NCBI GenBank assembly: GCA_022794495.1
Contig: JAAWEX010000003.1
Coordinates: 1 to 34,807, forward strand
DNA length: 34,807 nt
From: Lawsonibacter sp.
GTDB lineage: Bacteria; Bacillota; Clostridia; Oscillospirales; Oscillospiraceae
Direction: 5' to 3'
Below, one piece after another: positions 27,444 to 34,807 of the stretch. A program made the translations under genes and the position numbers. Under the pieces are notes generated by a model. It made no database searches. It worked only from the letters and a program-made list of their open reading frames with translations, and was not told where the DNA came from. The stretch's first letter is position 1. Every line of letters starts with the position of its first letter.

Positions 27444-28838
27444 CTACTCCTCCTTTGGAATGCTTATGGTAATGACTGTTCCTTTTCCTTCCACACTTTG
27501 CAGCTCCACTCTGCCGCCCAGCCGCTCCACCACATCCTGGACAAAAAACAGCCCCAGTCCGCTGGAGTCGCTGCCGGAATAGCCCCGGTCCCAAATATCC
27601 TTCAGCTTCTGCTCCGCAATTCCCCTCCCGTTGTCAATCACCTGAAAGCGCACCCACATATCGTCAGCGTCGGAGCGAATGATAATATTCAGCCGCCGGT
27701 CCTTCTGGGCGGCATGCGCGGCATTCTGAACCAGATTCACCAGCACGCGGGAAAACAGAATGCCATTGACCCGGACCGTTGCCTCCGGCTCAGCCGCCTC
27801 AACGCGGATCAGAGAGGCATAGTCCTCTATGGATATCTGGGCGGACACCCGCCGCAGCAGCTTTTCCACCGAGATTCGGGTGGTCTTGTCCTGGTAGAGA
27901 ATCTCAGAGATCATCTGACTCATGTGCTCCACCGCATTCTCCACCCGCTCCAGCAGCTCCACCTGCTCCGTCCGGCCGTCCTGCTCACACTCCAGCCGGA
28001 ACACCCCAACCAGAGTCTGCACCACCGTCAGCGGCGATTTCAGGTCGTGTACCAGGTGCTGAATCTCCTGATATGTGCGGCTGCGCATCTCGTTTATCCG
28101 GGCCTTGGCGCGGATGGCCTCGTTCTGTTCCTTCAGGGCGTCCATCTCCCGCAAGGAGTTTTCGTCCCGGAGCATGATAAACAGCAGCACAGCGCAGATG
28201 GCAAACAGCAAAATTCCCATTCCGCCGATGGTGTCCAGGGCGTTCTCCCCGTCCAGCAGCCGCCCTGCCAGCTTGATCGACTGGGACATCTCCCCCCGGC
28301 CCACAGGCAGAAGAGCGGCAGCGGGCATGATATCTAAAAACTGCCAGGCAATCAGCTCCATGGCGACAAAGGCCGTCTTTTTCCCCATGGAGATATATTT
28401 ATAGTCCAGCTTGTCAAAGAGAATGATAAAGAGGGCGGCGGCAACGGCGGGCAGGCCAAAGTCGTAATAGATTCCGTGGATGACGTCTATGCTGCGGTAG
28501 GTGGCATACAGCAGCAGAAGGATCAGCCCTGCGTTAAAATACCACGCATCCCGCCGCTTCCAGCGAAATTCCAGGGCATCGGCCACCAGAAACGCCCCAC
28601 AGTAGTGCGGCAGGGCCCGAACCGCGTTCAGTGCCACCAGCCGCAGGGCCGCGTCTATCAGGTCCAGCCGTTCTCCATTCTTCAGAGCCAGATAGAGAAA
28701 GTTCCGCACCTGAAAATTATCCACGGTAAACAGCAGCGGCATAAAAAAGCTCAGCGCAATCAGCCCCATGCCGGTCAGCAGCACCCTTTTGCTGTGGATG
28801 GAAACCGTCAGTTTCCCTGAAGTCCAGCCCCTTTTCAC
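27444..28838 (-). CDS. Multi-TM sensor histidine kinase
   Basis: N-terminal multi-TM region; IQHLVHDLKSPLTVVQTLVGVF H-box; NLVQNAAHAAQ, DNGRGI, SSGLGLFFVQDVVERLGG. Confidence 0.93.
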   Translation of the reverse strand: MKRGWTSGKLTVSIHSKRVLLTGMGLIALSFFMPLLFTVDNFQVRNFLYLALKNGERLDLIDAALRLVALNAVRALPHYCGAFLVADALEFRWKRRDAWYFNAGLILLLLYATYRSIDVIHGIYYDFGLPAVAAALFIILFDKLDYKYISMGKKTAFVAMELIAWQFLDIMPAAALLPVGRGEMSQSIKLAGRLLDGENALDTIGGMGILLFAICAVLLFIMLRDENSLREMDALKEQNEAIRAKARINEMRSRTYQEIQHLVHDLKSPLTVVQTLVGVFRLECEQDGRTEQVELLERVENAVEHMSQMISEILYQDKTTRISVEKLLRRVSAQISIEDYASLIRVEAAEPEATVRVNGILFSRVLVNLVQNAAHAAQKDRRLNIIIRSDADDMWVRFQVIDNGRGIAEQKLKDIWDRGYSGSDSSGLGLFFVQDVVERLGGRVELQSVEGKGTVITISIPKEE

Positions 28839-28910
28839 AACATTCCCCCCTATCCCCTCGCGCGCGGTGTTTTTTCACAGCGGCTCAGTCAGCATACGGC
28901 TCCGGGGCTG

Positions 28911-29966
28911 TCAGCCCTCCCGGCGCAGTCTGCGAAAGCCCAGCCAGATTGTTCCGGCCGCGCCAGCCAGGCACAGCACCGCCCGCCAGCGGGGGTAGAC
29001 CGTCTCAAAATAGACGGCGCTCTCCCCAGGCGGCAGAAGCCGCTCCGGGTCAAATGTCAGCCCATAGTCCGCCACCAGCCGTTTGATATCCAGCAGGTGA
29101 ATCACCGGCAGGCCCTGCTCGCTGTACCGGCGGAGCAGGCCGCTTTTCTCCGACGCTGCCCCCAGGCTTCCGGGCTGAATCACCCCGCAGGGGATGCCGT
29201 CGTCCTCCAGGCCCTGGGTGGCGATGCTGCCCCCCACCCCGACAAAGCATTGGAGCGCGCCCTCCGCCTGGAAGAGGTCCATGCGGGCTTTTAGATTTTT
29301 CTCATAGTCCGGCTCCTCCATCAGCGGCACGCCGTAGCCCGCGGCCCGCGTTAAAACCTGGGAGCGCAGCTCCGGGTCCATCTCCGCCCCGCAGTCGTAG
29401 TCGCCGCCGGGAGTGATGAGGACAGGCGGCCGCTCCAGCAGGCCGGCCTGATACAGCCGGCAGGCCATATCCGGGAAAGTGAGCTCCGGCTGATTGGCTC
29501 CATAGGTGGAGGCCCCCACCGACGTCATGTAGACACAGTCCACATCAAGGGCCTGGCAGGCGGCCAGCACCGCCAGATTCATGGCCGGAAAGCTGCCGGA
29601 AAAGCACCCCCCTACCCTGTCGCCCGGCTGCACGCCCGCCCGATGGAGCAGCTCCACCGCCAGGGCGGCCATGTCGGGATTGCAGGTAGTCCGCTTGGCG
29701 GCGGGGTCCCCCAGGGTGGTGGTAATAAAGGTGTACCGCTCCCCCACCAGGCCGGTGCGGTGATAGTCCTCCTCCGTCAGCTCCAGACCGGCCTGGAGCT
29801 TCATCTCCTTCACTGCGTCCATCCACTGCTGCATCAGCCCCGCGGCCTCCAGCTTTGCGCTGAAATTTTCCGCCTTCGCCGTTTTGGCCCCGGCAAGGGT
29901 CAGCGCAATGCCCGCAATCAGCCATCCGGCGGCGATATACAAAACCATCCGCTTTGCTCTCGACAC
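28911..29966 (-). CDS. pgsW: Poly-gamma-glutamate system protein PgsW
   Basis: N- and C-terminal TM segments; ELTEEDYHRTGLVGERYTFITTTLGDPAAKRTTCNPDMAALAVELLHRAGVQPGDRVGGCFSGSFPAMNLAVLAACQALD; adjacent to pgsC and pgsB. Confidence 0.82.
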   Translation of the reverse strand: MSRAKRMVLYIAAGWLIAGIALTLAGAKTAKAENFSAKLEAAGLMQQWMDAVKEMKLQAGLELTEEDYHRTGLVGERYTFITTTLGDPAAKRTTCNPDMAALAVELLHRAGVQPGDRVGGCFSGSFPAMNLAVLAACQALDVDCVYMTSVGASTYGANQPELTFPDMACRLYQAGLLERPPVLITPGGDYDCGAEMDPELRSQVLTRAAGYGVPLMEEPDYEKNLKARMDLFQAEGALQCFVGVGGSIATQGLEDDGIPCGVIQPGSLGAASEKSGLLRRYSEQGLPVIHLLDIKRLVADYGLTFDPERLLPPGESAVYFETVYPRWRAVLCLAGAAGTIWLGFRRLRREG

Positions 29967-29969
29967 CGC

Positions 29970-30377
29970 CTACACCCCCAAAGCCAGCACACATAAAACG
30001 GTGGCCCCTGTGGTAATGGCCAGGCTCAGGCCCGTGCTTACAAAGCCCTGCCGGTCAAACTCCCGGGCCAGTAGCCCGGGCAGTATCACCCCGATTACCG
30101 GAATGGAGAATCCCAGCGCCCCGGCGATCCAGGAAAAAAAGAAGGTCAGCAGCAACAGCAGGGCAAAGCGCCGCCGCCCATAAAGGATTACCACGCAGGC
30201 CAGCAGGCGGCACACCGCCACCGCCAGGCCTGCGCTGAGCAGCGTAAAAACCAGCCGGGCGGGATTTTGCAGGTTGAGCGCCAGATAGCCGGAGATAATC
30301 AGCCCTGCGGAGTACCCCGTCAGCTCGGTATAAATCAGGCTGATGATAACGCTGAGTATAATAACCTGGTTATACAA
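29970..30377 (-). CDS. pgsC: Poly-gamma-glutamate biosynthesis protein PgsC/CapC
   Basis: MYNQVIILSVIISLIYTELTGYSAGLIISGYLALNLQNPARLVFTLLSAGLAVAVCRLL; TELTGYSAGLIISGYLAL motif; overlaps the pgsB stop. Confidence 0.92.
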   Translation of the reverse strand: MYNQVIILSVIISLIYTELTGYSAGLIISGYLALNLQNPARLVFTLLSAGLAVAVCRLLACVVILYGRRRFALLLLLTFFFSWIAGALGFSIPVIGVILPGLLAREFDRQGFVSTGLSLAITTGATVLCVLALGV

Positions 30378-31521
30378 AGGGGATCCCCTCCTCTTCTACT
30401 CGGGCCAAAACCGCCCGTCCCTCGCCGGCAATATTTCCGATGGCAAATACCGCGCAGCCCTCGTCCAGCCCGGAGAAATCCAGCGCTCTGGCGCTGGGGA
30501 AGCCCTTCACCAGTATGGAGCGCCCCTCCAGCCGGGCCCGCATATAACCCTGCGAGGCCCCAAGCAGCCAGACCTCCCGGGGAGACAGAGCCAGGCAGGC
30601 TTGGAGCATATCCTGCGTGCGGCTGCCCCGGTCAGCGCGGTTGTTCACCAGAAGAATCAGCCTTTTCCCGCCCAGGCTGTACCGCTCTCTCAGGCTCTCC
30701 CACACCATGCAGGTGGACTGCACATCATTGATGGACAGTCCGTTAATCCAAACCGCGCCGCGGACCCGGTAAAGCGCCAGCGCGAAGGGGTCCCGCTTAA
30801 ACCGGGCCATCCCCTCCAGGGCGGTCTCCCGGCTGACGCCCAAGCGCTGGCAGACCGCCAGGGCCAGGGCAATATTCTCCGCAAAATCGAAGGCGGGCTC
30901 ATCTCCCCCAGGACAGACGGCGACCAGCTCGCTGCCCATCCTCCGGGCCGCGGCGGCCATGCCCGCCGTCTGAACACGCTCTGCGGTGAACAGAACACCG
31001 TTTTGGGGAATCGTATTGCACAGCGCGCCGCAAATCTCCTCCAGCGTCTCCCCCATCACATCGGTGTGGTCCCGGCGCACATTGGTAATCACGCCCACAT
31101 CCGCCCGTAAAATCTGGTGCTGAGCCGCATATTGCAGCTCCGGCTGGAGCGCCATACACTCCACAATCAGCACCTGGGCCCCCTGGCCGGCCGCCCGCTG
31201 GAGAATTTTGATCTGCTCCTTAATATTCGCCCTCCCCCGGCGCGTCAGAAGCTCCTCGGCTCCGTTTACATCAATGGTCATCGGATCGGTGCCTGTGGTC
31301 TTGCAGAACACCCGGAGACCTCCCGCCCGCAGGCCGGCCTCGATCAGGCGGCACACGGTGGATTTTCCCCGCGTCCCGTTGACATGAATCACATGGGAGA
31401 GCTGCCCGCGGGCCTTTCTGGTCTGTCTGGCCTCCCTAAGCAGGAAGGCCGCCCAGAGCGCGGTCAGGATTAAAATCAGCCAAGACACGGCGCACCACCC
31501 CCCTCGTCCGATCCGGCGCAT
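30370..31521 (-). CDS. pgsB: Poly-gamma-glutamate synthase PgsB/CapB (Mur-ligase-like)
   Basis: N-terminal TM; HVIHVNGTRGKSTVCRLIEAGLRAGGLRVFCKTTGTDP; VLIVECMALQPELQYAAQHQILRADVGVITNVRRDHTDVMG. An internal start near 31488 is possible. Confidence 0.95.
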   Translation of the reverse strand: MRRIGRGGWCAVSWLILILTALWAAFLLREARQTRKARGQLSHVIHVNGTRGKSTVCRLIEAGLRAGGLRVFCKTTGTDPMTIDVNGAEELLTRRGRANIKEQIKILQRAAGQGAQVLIVECMALQPELQYAAQHQILRADVGVITNVRRDHTDVMGETLEEICGALCNTIPQNGVLFTAERVQTAGMAAAARRMGSELVAVCPGGDEPAFDFAENIALALAVCQRLGVSRETALEGMARFKRDPFALALYRVRGAVWINGLSINDVQSTCMVWESLRERYSLGGKRLILLVNNRADRGSRTQDMLQACLALSPREVWLLGASQGYMRARLEGRSILVKGFPSARALDFSGLDEGCAVFAIGNIAGEGRAVLARVEEEGIPFV

Positions 31522-31625
31522 CCATTATCCCATTTATCATGATAAATTCCTTTGTTCCAATTCGTCAAGAGAGAAATATGAGACAAATGGATTTCAGCTC
31601 CCGCTCCCCTGGCCCGTTCCGCAAA

Positions 31626-31654
31626 CAAGCTCCCGCCGGATTGGCGGGAGCTTG
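31626..31654. promoter_or_regulatory. Perfect inverted repeat in the pgsB leader region
   Basis: CAAGCTCCCGCC (31626-31637) / GGCGGGAGCTTG (31643-31654); no U-tract on either strand. Confidence 0.45.
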
Positions 31655-31832
31655 CTCCGCTCCTCTCACTCGTCAAAGACAATTGAAAGCCTGTCAGCTT
31701 TGTCCGTTTGGATTTTCCAGCTTTCCCACATTGATAACATCCTTCTGTCAAGATCCTGTTTCCCCCCAGCGCACGCCTCTTTTTCAGTTCAGTGCTTGCA
31801 GCAGCACGCCCCATCGGTTTTCATGCCCGGCT

Positions 31833-31875
31833 CTGTAATATTGTCACAGAACTGCGGGGGCGTTTTCCGTATAAT
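31833..31875 (+). promoter_or_regulatory. CRP/FNR-type activated promoter of the ferredoxin operon
   Basis: Dyad CTGTAATATTGTCACAG (31833-31849, centre 31841) and TATAAT (31870-31875); predicted site centre about -41.5. Confidence 0.65.
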
Positions 31876-31903
31876 AAGCCCATCAAATCCGGGAGGTCAT
31901 AAT

Positions 31904-32116
31904 ATGAAGGCATATGTGAAGGCAAGGCGCAGCGCTTTTGTTGACACAGATTCCTGCGTCGCCTGCGGCTGCTGTGTAAAGGTATGTCCGCTGGGGGCCA
32001 TCTCTGTGGACCGAGGTATCGCCGCCAAGGTTGACCCGCAGCGGTGTGTGGGGTGCGGAAAGTGCGCGAAGGAGTGCCCCGCATCCGTCATTTCCATTCA
32101 GGAGGTTTTGGCATGA
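31904..32116 (+). CDS. 2[4Fe-4S] ferredoxin
   Basis: MKAYVKARRSAFVDTDSCVACGCCVKVCPLGAISVDRGIAAKVDPQRCVGCGKCAKECPASVISIQEVLA; ATG 31904 with GGGAGG upstream. Confidence 0.95.
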   Translation: MKAYVKARRSAFVDTDSCVACGCCVKVCPLGAISVDRGIAAKVDPQRCVGCGKCAKECPASVISIQEVLA

Positions 32117-32709
32117 AAAAGCATTGGTATGACTACCTCTGGGTCCTCTCGCTGACCTACCTGCTTTTAGGTTTTTTCAATATCCTTTTTGCCTGGCTTG
32201 GTCTGCTGTGCTTCTTTATCCCGCTGATAATCTCTGTCGCCGGCGGCACAAAGGGCTACTGTAACCGCTACTGCGGCAGGGGCCAGCTGTTTGGCCTGCT
32301 GGGCGGACGGTTTGGGCTGTCCCGAAGAAAGGACATTCCAAAATGGATGAAGAGCAAGCCTTTCCGCTATGGATTTCTGATTTTCTTCTTCATCATGTTC
32401 TTCCAGATGCTCTGGACCACCTGCCTGGTCTTCGCAGAGGTCCAGGGACTGAAGCAGGCGGTTACGCTCCTCTGGACGCTGAAGCTGCCCTGGAGCTGGG
32501 CCTATCACGGGACGCTGCTCCATCCGGGCGTGGCCCAGTTCGCCTTCGGGTTTTACAGCGTTATGCTCACCTCAACCGTCCTCGGGCTGATTACAATGGT
32601 GCTGTTTAAACCCCGCAGTTGGTGCGTATACTGTCCTATGGGAACCATGACTCAGCTGATCTGCAAGGTCAAACACCAGAAGGGTAACATTATCACAGAA
32701 CAGAAATGA
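32113..32709 (+). CDS. NapH/CcoG-like 4Fe-4S membrane protein
   Basis: TM segments; GYCNRYCGRGQLFGLLGGRFGLSR and KPRSWCVYCPMGTMTQLIC cysteine clusters; ATGA overlap with the ferredoxin gene. Confidence 0.82.
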   Translation: MKKHWYDYLWVLSLTYLLLGFFNILFAWLGLLCFFIPLIISVAGGTKGYCNRYCGRGQLFGLLGGRFGLSRRKDIPKWMKSKPFRYGFLIFFFIMFFQMLWTTCLVFAEVQGLKQAVTLLWTLKLPWSWAYHGTLLHPGVAQFAFGFYSVMLTSTVLGLITMVLFKPRSWCVYCPMGTMTQLICKVKHQKGNIITEQK

Positions 32710-32724
32710 GGCGTTTGGTATGAT
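32682..32724 (+). promoter_or_regulatory. CRP/FNR-type activated promoter of the thioredoxin-rhodanese unit
   Basis: GGGTAACATTATCACAG (32682-32698, centre 32690) and TATGAT (32719-32724); same 29-bp centre-to-(-10) distance as the ferredoxin promoter. Confidence 0.62.
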
Positions 32725-32757
32725 AACGCCAATACATAGAGATAAGGAGGACAAAAT

Positions 32758-33063
32758 ATGTCTATCGTCAATATCAATCAGAATAACTTCAGCAAAGAGG
32801 TCATCCAGTCCGACCGGCCTGTCCTGCTGGACTTCTGGGCTCCATGGTGCATCCCCTGCCGTATGGTCGCCCCCATCCTGGATGAGATCGCCCGGGAGCG
32901 CGCCGACGTCAAGGTGGCCAAGGTCAACATCGACGAGCAGCCGGAGCTGGCTGGCCGGTTCGGCATTATGAGTATCCCCACCCTGATGGTTATGAAGGGC
33001 GGAGAGATCACAGGCCAGGCCATGGGGGCCAGACCCAAGCATCAAATTCTCGGGCTGCTCTGA
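32758..33063 (+). CDS. Thioredoxin with CIPC active site
   Basis: VLLDFWAPWCIPCRMVAPILDEIARERADVKVAKVNIDEQPELAGRFGIMSIPTLMVMKGGE; AAGGAGG upstream. Confidence 0.95.
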   Translation: MSIVNINQNNFSKEVIQSDRPVLLDFWAPWCIPCRMVAPILDEIARERADVKVAKVNIDEQPELAGRFGIMSIPTLMVMKGGEITGQAMGARPKHQILGLL

Positions 33064-33075
33064 GGGGGTGCCTCC

Positions 33076-33396
33076 ATGGGATTTTTCGACTTTTTGAGGG
33101 GGCCCGATATCAACCAGGGCGTGAGAGAGTTCCGGGAGACGCCCGGCGCTCTTCTGCTGGATGTACGCACGCCTCAGGAGTACGACGCAGGCCATATCCC
33201 CGGCAGCCAAAACGTCCCCCTTCAGATTCTTGACACATCGGGAACCATGACCGCCCCCAAGGACACGCCTGTATTTGCCTACTGCTATTCAGGCAGCCGG
33301 AGCTGGCAGGCCGTAAGAATGCTGACCCGCATGGGCTACTCCCGCGCAAAAAATATAGGCGGAATCACCGCCTATACAGGAGAGACAGAGCGCTGA
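33076..33396 (+). CDS. Rhodanese-like domain protein
   Basis: ALLLDVRTPQEYDAGHIPGSQNVPLQIL...PVFAYCYSGSRSWQAVRMLTRMGYSRAKNIGGI; active-site Cys in CYSGSRS. Confidence 0.95.
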   Translation: MGFFDFLRGPDINQGVREFRETPGALLLDVRTPQEYDAGHIPGSQNVPLQILDTSGTMTAPKDTPVFAYCYSGSRSWQAVRMLTRMGYSRAKNIGGITAYTGETER

Positions 33397-33430
33397 CATG
33401 AGCGCCCGAGCGCCGCCGGATGGGACTTCC

Positions 33431-34090
33431 TCAGGGGCTGCTCAGGGCGCTCAGCCTCTTTTCGTCCAGAAGCTCCACCGCGCCCCGCGACAGCCTCACC
33501 ATTCCCTCGCTCTGGAGATAGCGCAGCATCCGGGTTACCACCTCTCTGTGGGTCCCCAGGTGCCGGGCGATGGAATCATGGGTGAGCTTCAGCTGTCTGC
33601 TGCCCTCAATGGCCGACTCCTCCAACAGGAAGCCCGCCACCCGCTGGTCCATGCTCTTCCACATGATCTGCTCCACCAGCCACATGACCTCTGAAAACCG
33701 GGCGGCCATCACCTCATTGGTATAGTTGGCCGCCGGCGCGGACTCCTCCATAATGCTCCGGTACAGCTCCGCCGGAATCACCCAGAGGCTTGTGTCCTTC
33801 TCCGCTTCAATGGTGATGTCAAACTGAATGCTCCGCAGCATACAGGAGGCGGAAAACAGGCAGACGTCCCGGTCAAGCAGACGGTAGACAGTAATCTCCC
33901 TGCCCTCGTCGGAGAGAATGTAGGCCCGGAGCTGTCCCGACTTCACCAGCAGCAGCCCAGTGCAGTCCATACTGCCGCTGTGGATCACGGTCCCTCTGCC
34001 AATCTGATGGCAGACAAGACCGTCAAGGATGCGGTTCCGCTGGACGTCTGACAATTTGTCCCATATGGGAAAGCAGCTCTGAAACGACAT
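33431..34090 (-). CDS. CRP/FNR-family transcriptional regulator
   Basis: Cyclic-nucleotide-binding-like domain plus C-terminal HTH LKLTHDSIARHLGTHREVVTRMLRYLQSEGMV; recognition helix has REVVTR (R-E-x-x-x-R as in E. coli CRP). Confidence 0.93.
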   Translation of the reverse strand: MSFQSCFPIWDKLSDVQRNRILDGLVCHQIGRGTVIHSGSMDCTGLLLVKSGQLRAYILSDEGREITVYRLLDRDVCLFSASCMLRSIQFDITIEAEKDTSLWVIPAELYRSIMEESAPAANYTNEVMAARFSEVMWLVEQIMWKSMDQRVAGFLLEESAIEGSRQLKLTHDSIARHLGTHREVVTRMLRYLQSEGMVRLSRGAVELLDEKRLSALSSP

Positions 34091-34102
34091 CTTGCGCCGG
34101 AC

Positions 34103-34477
34103 CTATGCTTTCCACAGGCTGTGCAGGTTGCAGTAGGCGTAGACGGCCTCTACCTCGTCGCCCTCACAAAGCGCAAAGCAGACCTCCGGCTTGTCGCCGG
34201 GATGCAGCAGCTTTCGCTGATTGCCCTGCCTGGTCTGTAAGGAGACCCACTGGATGTAGTGCTCCGGCAGCATGGGATGCTCCGTGGAACCGACGCGCAC
34301 CCTTACCAGGCCGCCCTCCACCTGATACACGGGGACGTGCTTCTCCACGGCGGCGTCAGTGGCGCCGGGAATAATCTCCGTCATCCTCTGGCCACAGCAC
34401 ATGACCGGGACCCCAGTGTCCTTCACCATAGCAATTATATTGCCGCAGTGCTCACAGATGTAAAATTTTTGCTCCAT
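34103..34477 (-). CDS. dfx: Desulfoferrodoxin (superoxide reductase)
   Basis: YICEHCGNIIAMVKDTGVPVMCCGQRM; EKHVPVYQVEGGLVRVRVGSTEHPMLPEHYIQWV; YAYCNLHSLWKA. Confidence 0.95.
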   Translation of the reverse strand: MEQKFYICEHCGNIIAMVKDTGVPVMCCGQRMTEIIPGATDAAVEKHVPVYQVEGGLVRVRVGSTEHPMLPEHYIQWVSLQTRQGNQRKLLHPGDKPEVCFALCEGDEVEAVYAYCNLHSLWKA

Positions 34478-34639
34478 TTGAAGTTCCTCCTTTTGTTCTT
34501 TGAGAAAATATTCCTCTTATTTAGGATATCCCAATCAAGAGAGAAAATCAAGGTTATATCAAAAATTCATAAGTGCAAGATTGCTTTCTCCGCTCCCTTG
34601 ACTTTCCTCTTGACTCAAGAACTGTAAGAAGCGGCAAAC

Positions 34640-34676
34640 GCCCCGGATTTTGTGCTAGAATCCGGGGCATTTTTTA
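34640..34676 (+). terminator. Rho-independent terminator with no obvious upstream plus-strand gene
   Basis: GCCCCGGATT (34640-34649) / AATCCGGGGC (34659-34668) followed by ATTTTTTAT. Confidence 0.85.
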
Positions 34677-34729
34677 TGTTTAACCGCACTTTTCCGCACG
34701 CTTTGCCAAATTCCGCCCGTCTTGACCCG

Positions 34730-34807
34730 TAACCAGGTGGCACAGATGGCTCTGAATGCTCTGGAGAGCGAGATGGTGACCTTCACCGGCGTCCCTGGCA
34801 TCGAGGC
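34730..34807 (+). pseudogene. Possible S-layer-homology (SLH) domain protein fragment, cut by right edge
   Basis: Plus translation LTRNQVAQMALNALESEMVTFTGVPGIE, resembling an SLH segment (TR.qvAqmalNaL.s.MV), with no start codon or RBS between the terminator and the coding-like sequence. Confidence 0.35.

Noticed and set aside
26997-28337. 446-aa plus ORF
   Set aside because: Antisense to the histidine kinase and regulator genes.
31565-34546. Shared 12-mer TCAAGAGAGAAA at 31565-31576 and 34535-34546 as a possible common operator
   Set aside because: No consistent position relative to a -10 and no dyad; likely chance in AT-rich intergenic DNA.
34610-34622. TTGACTCAAGA palindrome upstream of dfx as an FNR box
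   Set aside because: Does not match the TGTGA-type half-site seen at the two redox promoters, and its distance from the dfx promoter is unsuitable.
1-34807. CRISPR arrays, tRNA or rRNA genes, prophage modules
   Set aside because: None recognised; no regularly spaced repeats, cloverleaf-like sequences with CCA ends, or phage structural genes seen by eye.

Overview
Read as a GC-rich Firmicutes/Clostridia (Oscillospiraceae-like) chromosome; host assignment is inference from codon/GC style and gene content. Left to right: (1) partial BlaR1-type M56 sensor peptidase plus BlaI repressor (1-1571, minus; the M56 ORF runs off the window and is missing from the ORF track); (2) IS630-type transposase and flavodoxin-family remnants (about 1.84-2.5 kb); (3) an OmpR-type response regulator, histidine kinase and MacB/FtsX-like ABC exporter (2.6-7.6 kb), with the same promoter/operator architecture before the regulator and before the ABC genes; (4) a histidine/urocanate-degradation and folate C1 region: folT under a THF riboswitch, cyclodeaminase, glutamate formimidoyltransferase and LysR on minus, divergent from hutU, aconitase-X large and small subunits, Na+/solute symporter, hutI and Lrp/AsnC on plus, then formate-THF ligase (7.8-21 kb); no hutH is present in the window; (5) a gap by the formate-THF ligase holding a candidate structured RNA (6S-like); (6) a gamma-glutamyl polymer locus on minus: PgsB, PgsC, PgsW, histidine kinase and response regulator, then lipoprotein gamma-glutamyltransferase, a second lipoprotein, a DctM-like permease, a tiny membrane protein and an M14-like zinc peptidase (21.4-31.5 kb); (7) a redox cassette: ferredoxin, NapH/CcoG-like Fe-S membrane protein, thioredoxin (CIPC) and rhodanese, facing desulfoferrodoxin and a CRP/FNR regulator, with two near-identical CRP-like promoters. 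Best candidates for undescribed biology: AcnX inside a hut operon that lacks hutH, the gamma-glutamyl polymer synthesis/processing/transport supercluster, and the predicted small CRP-family redox regulon.
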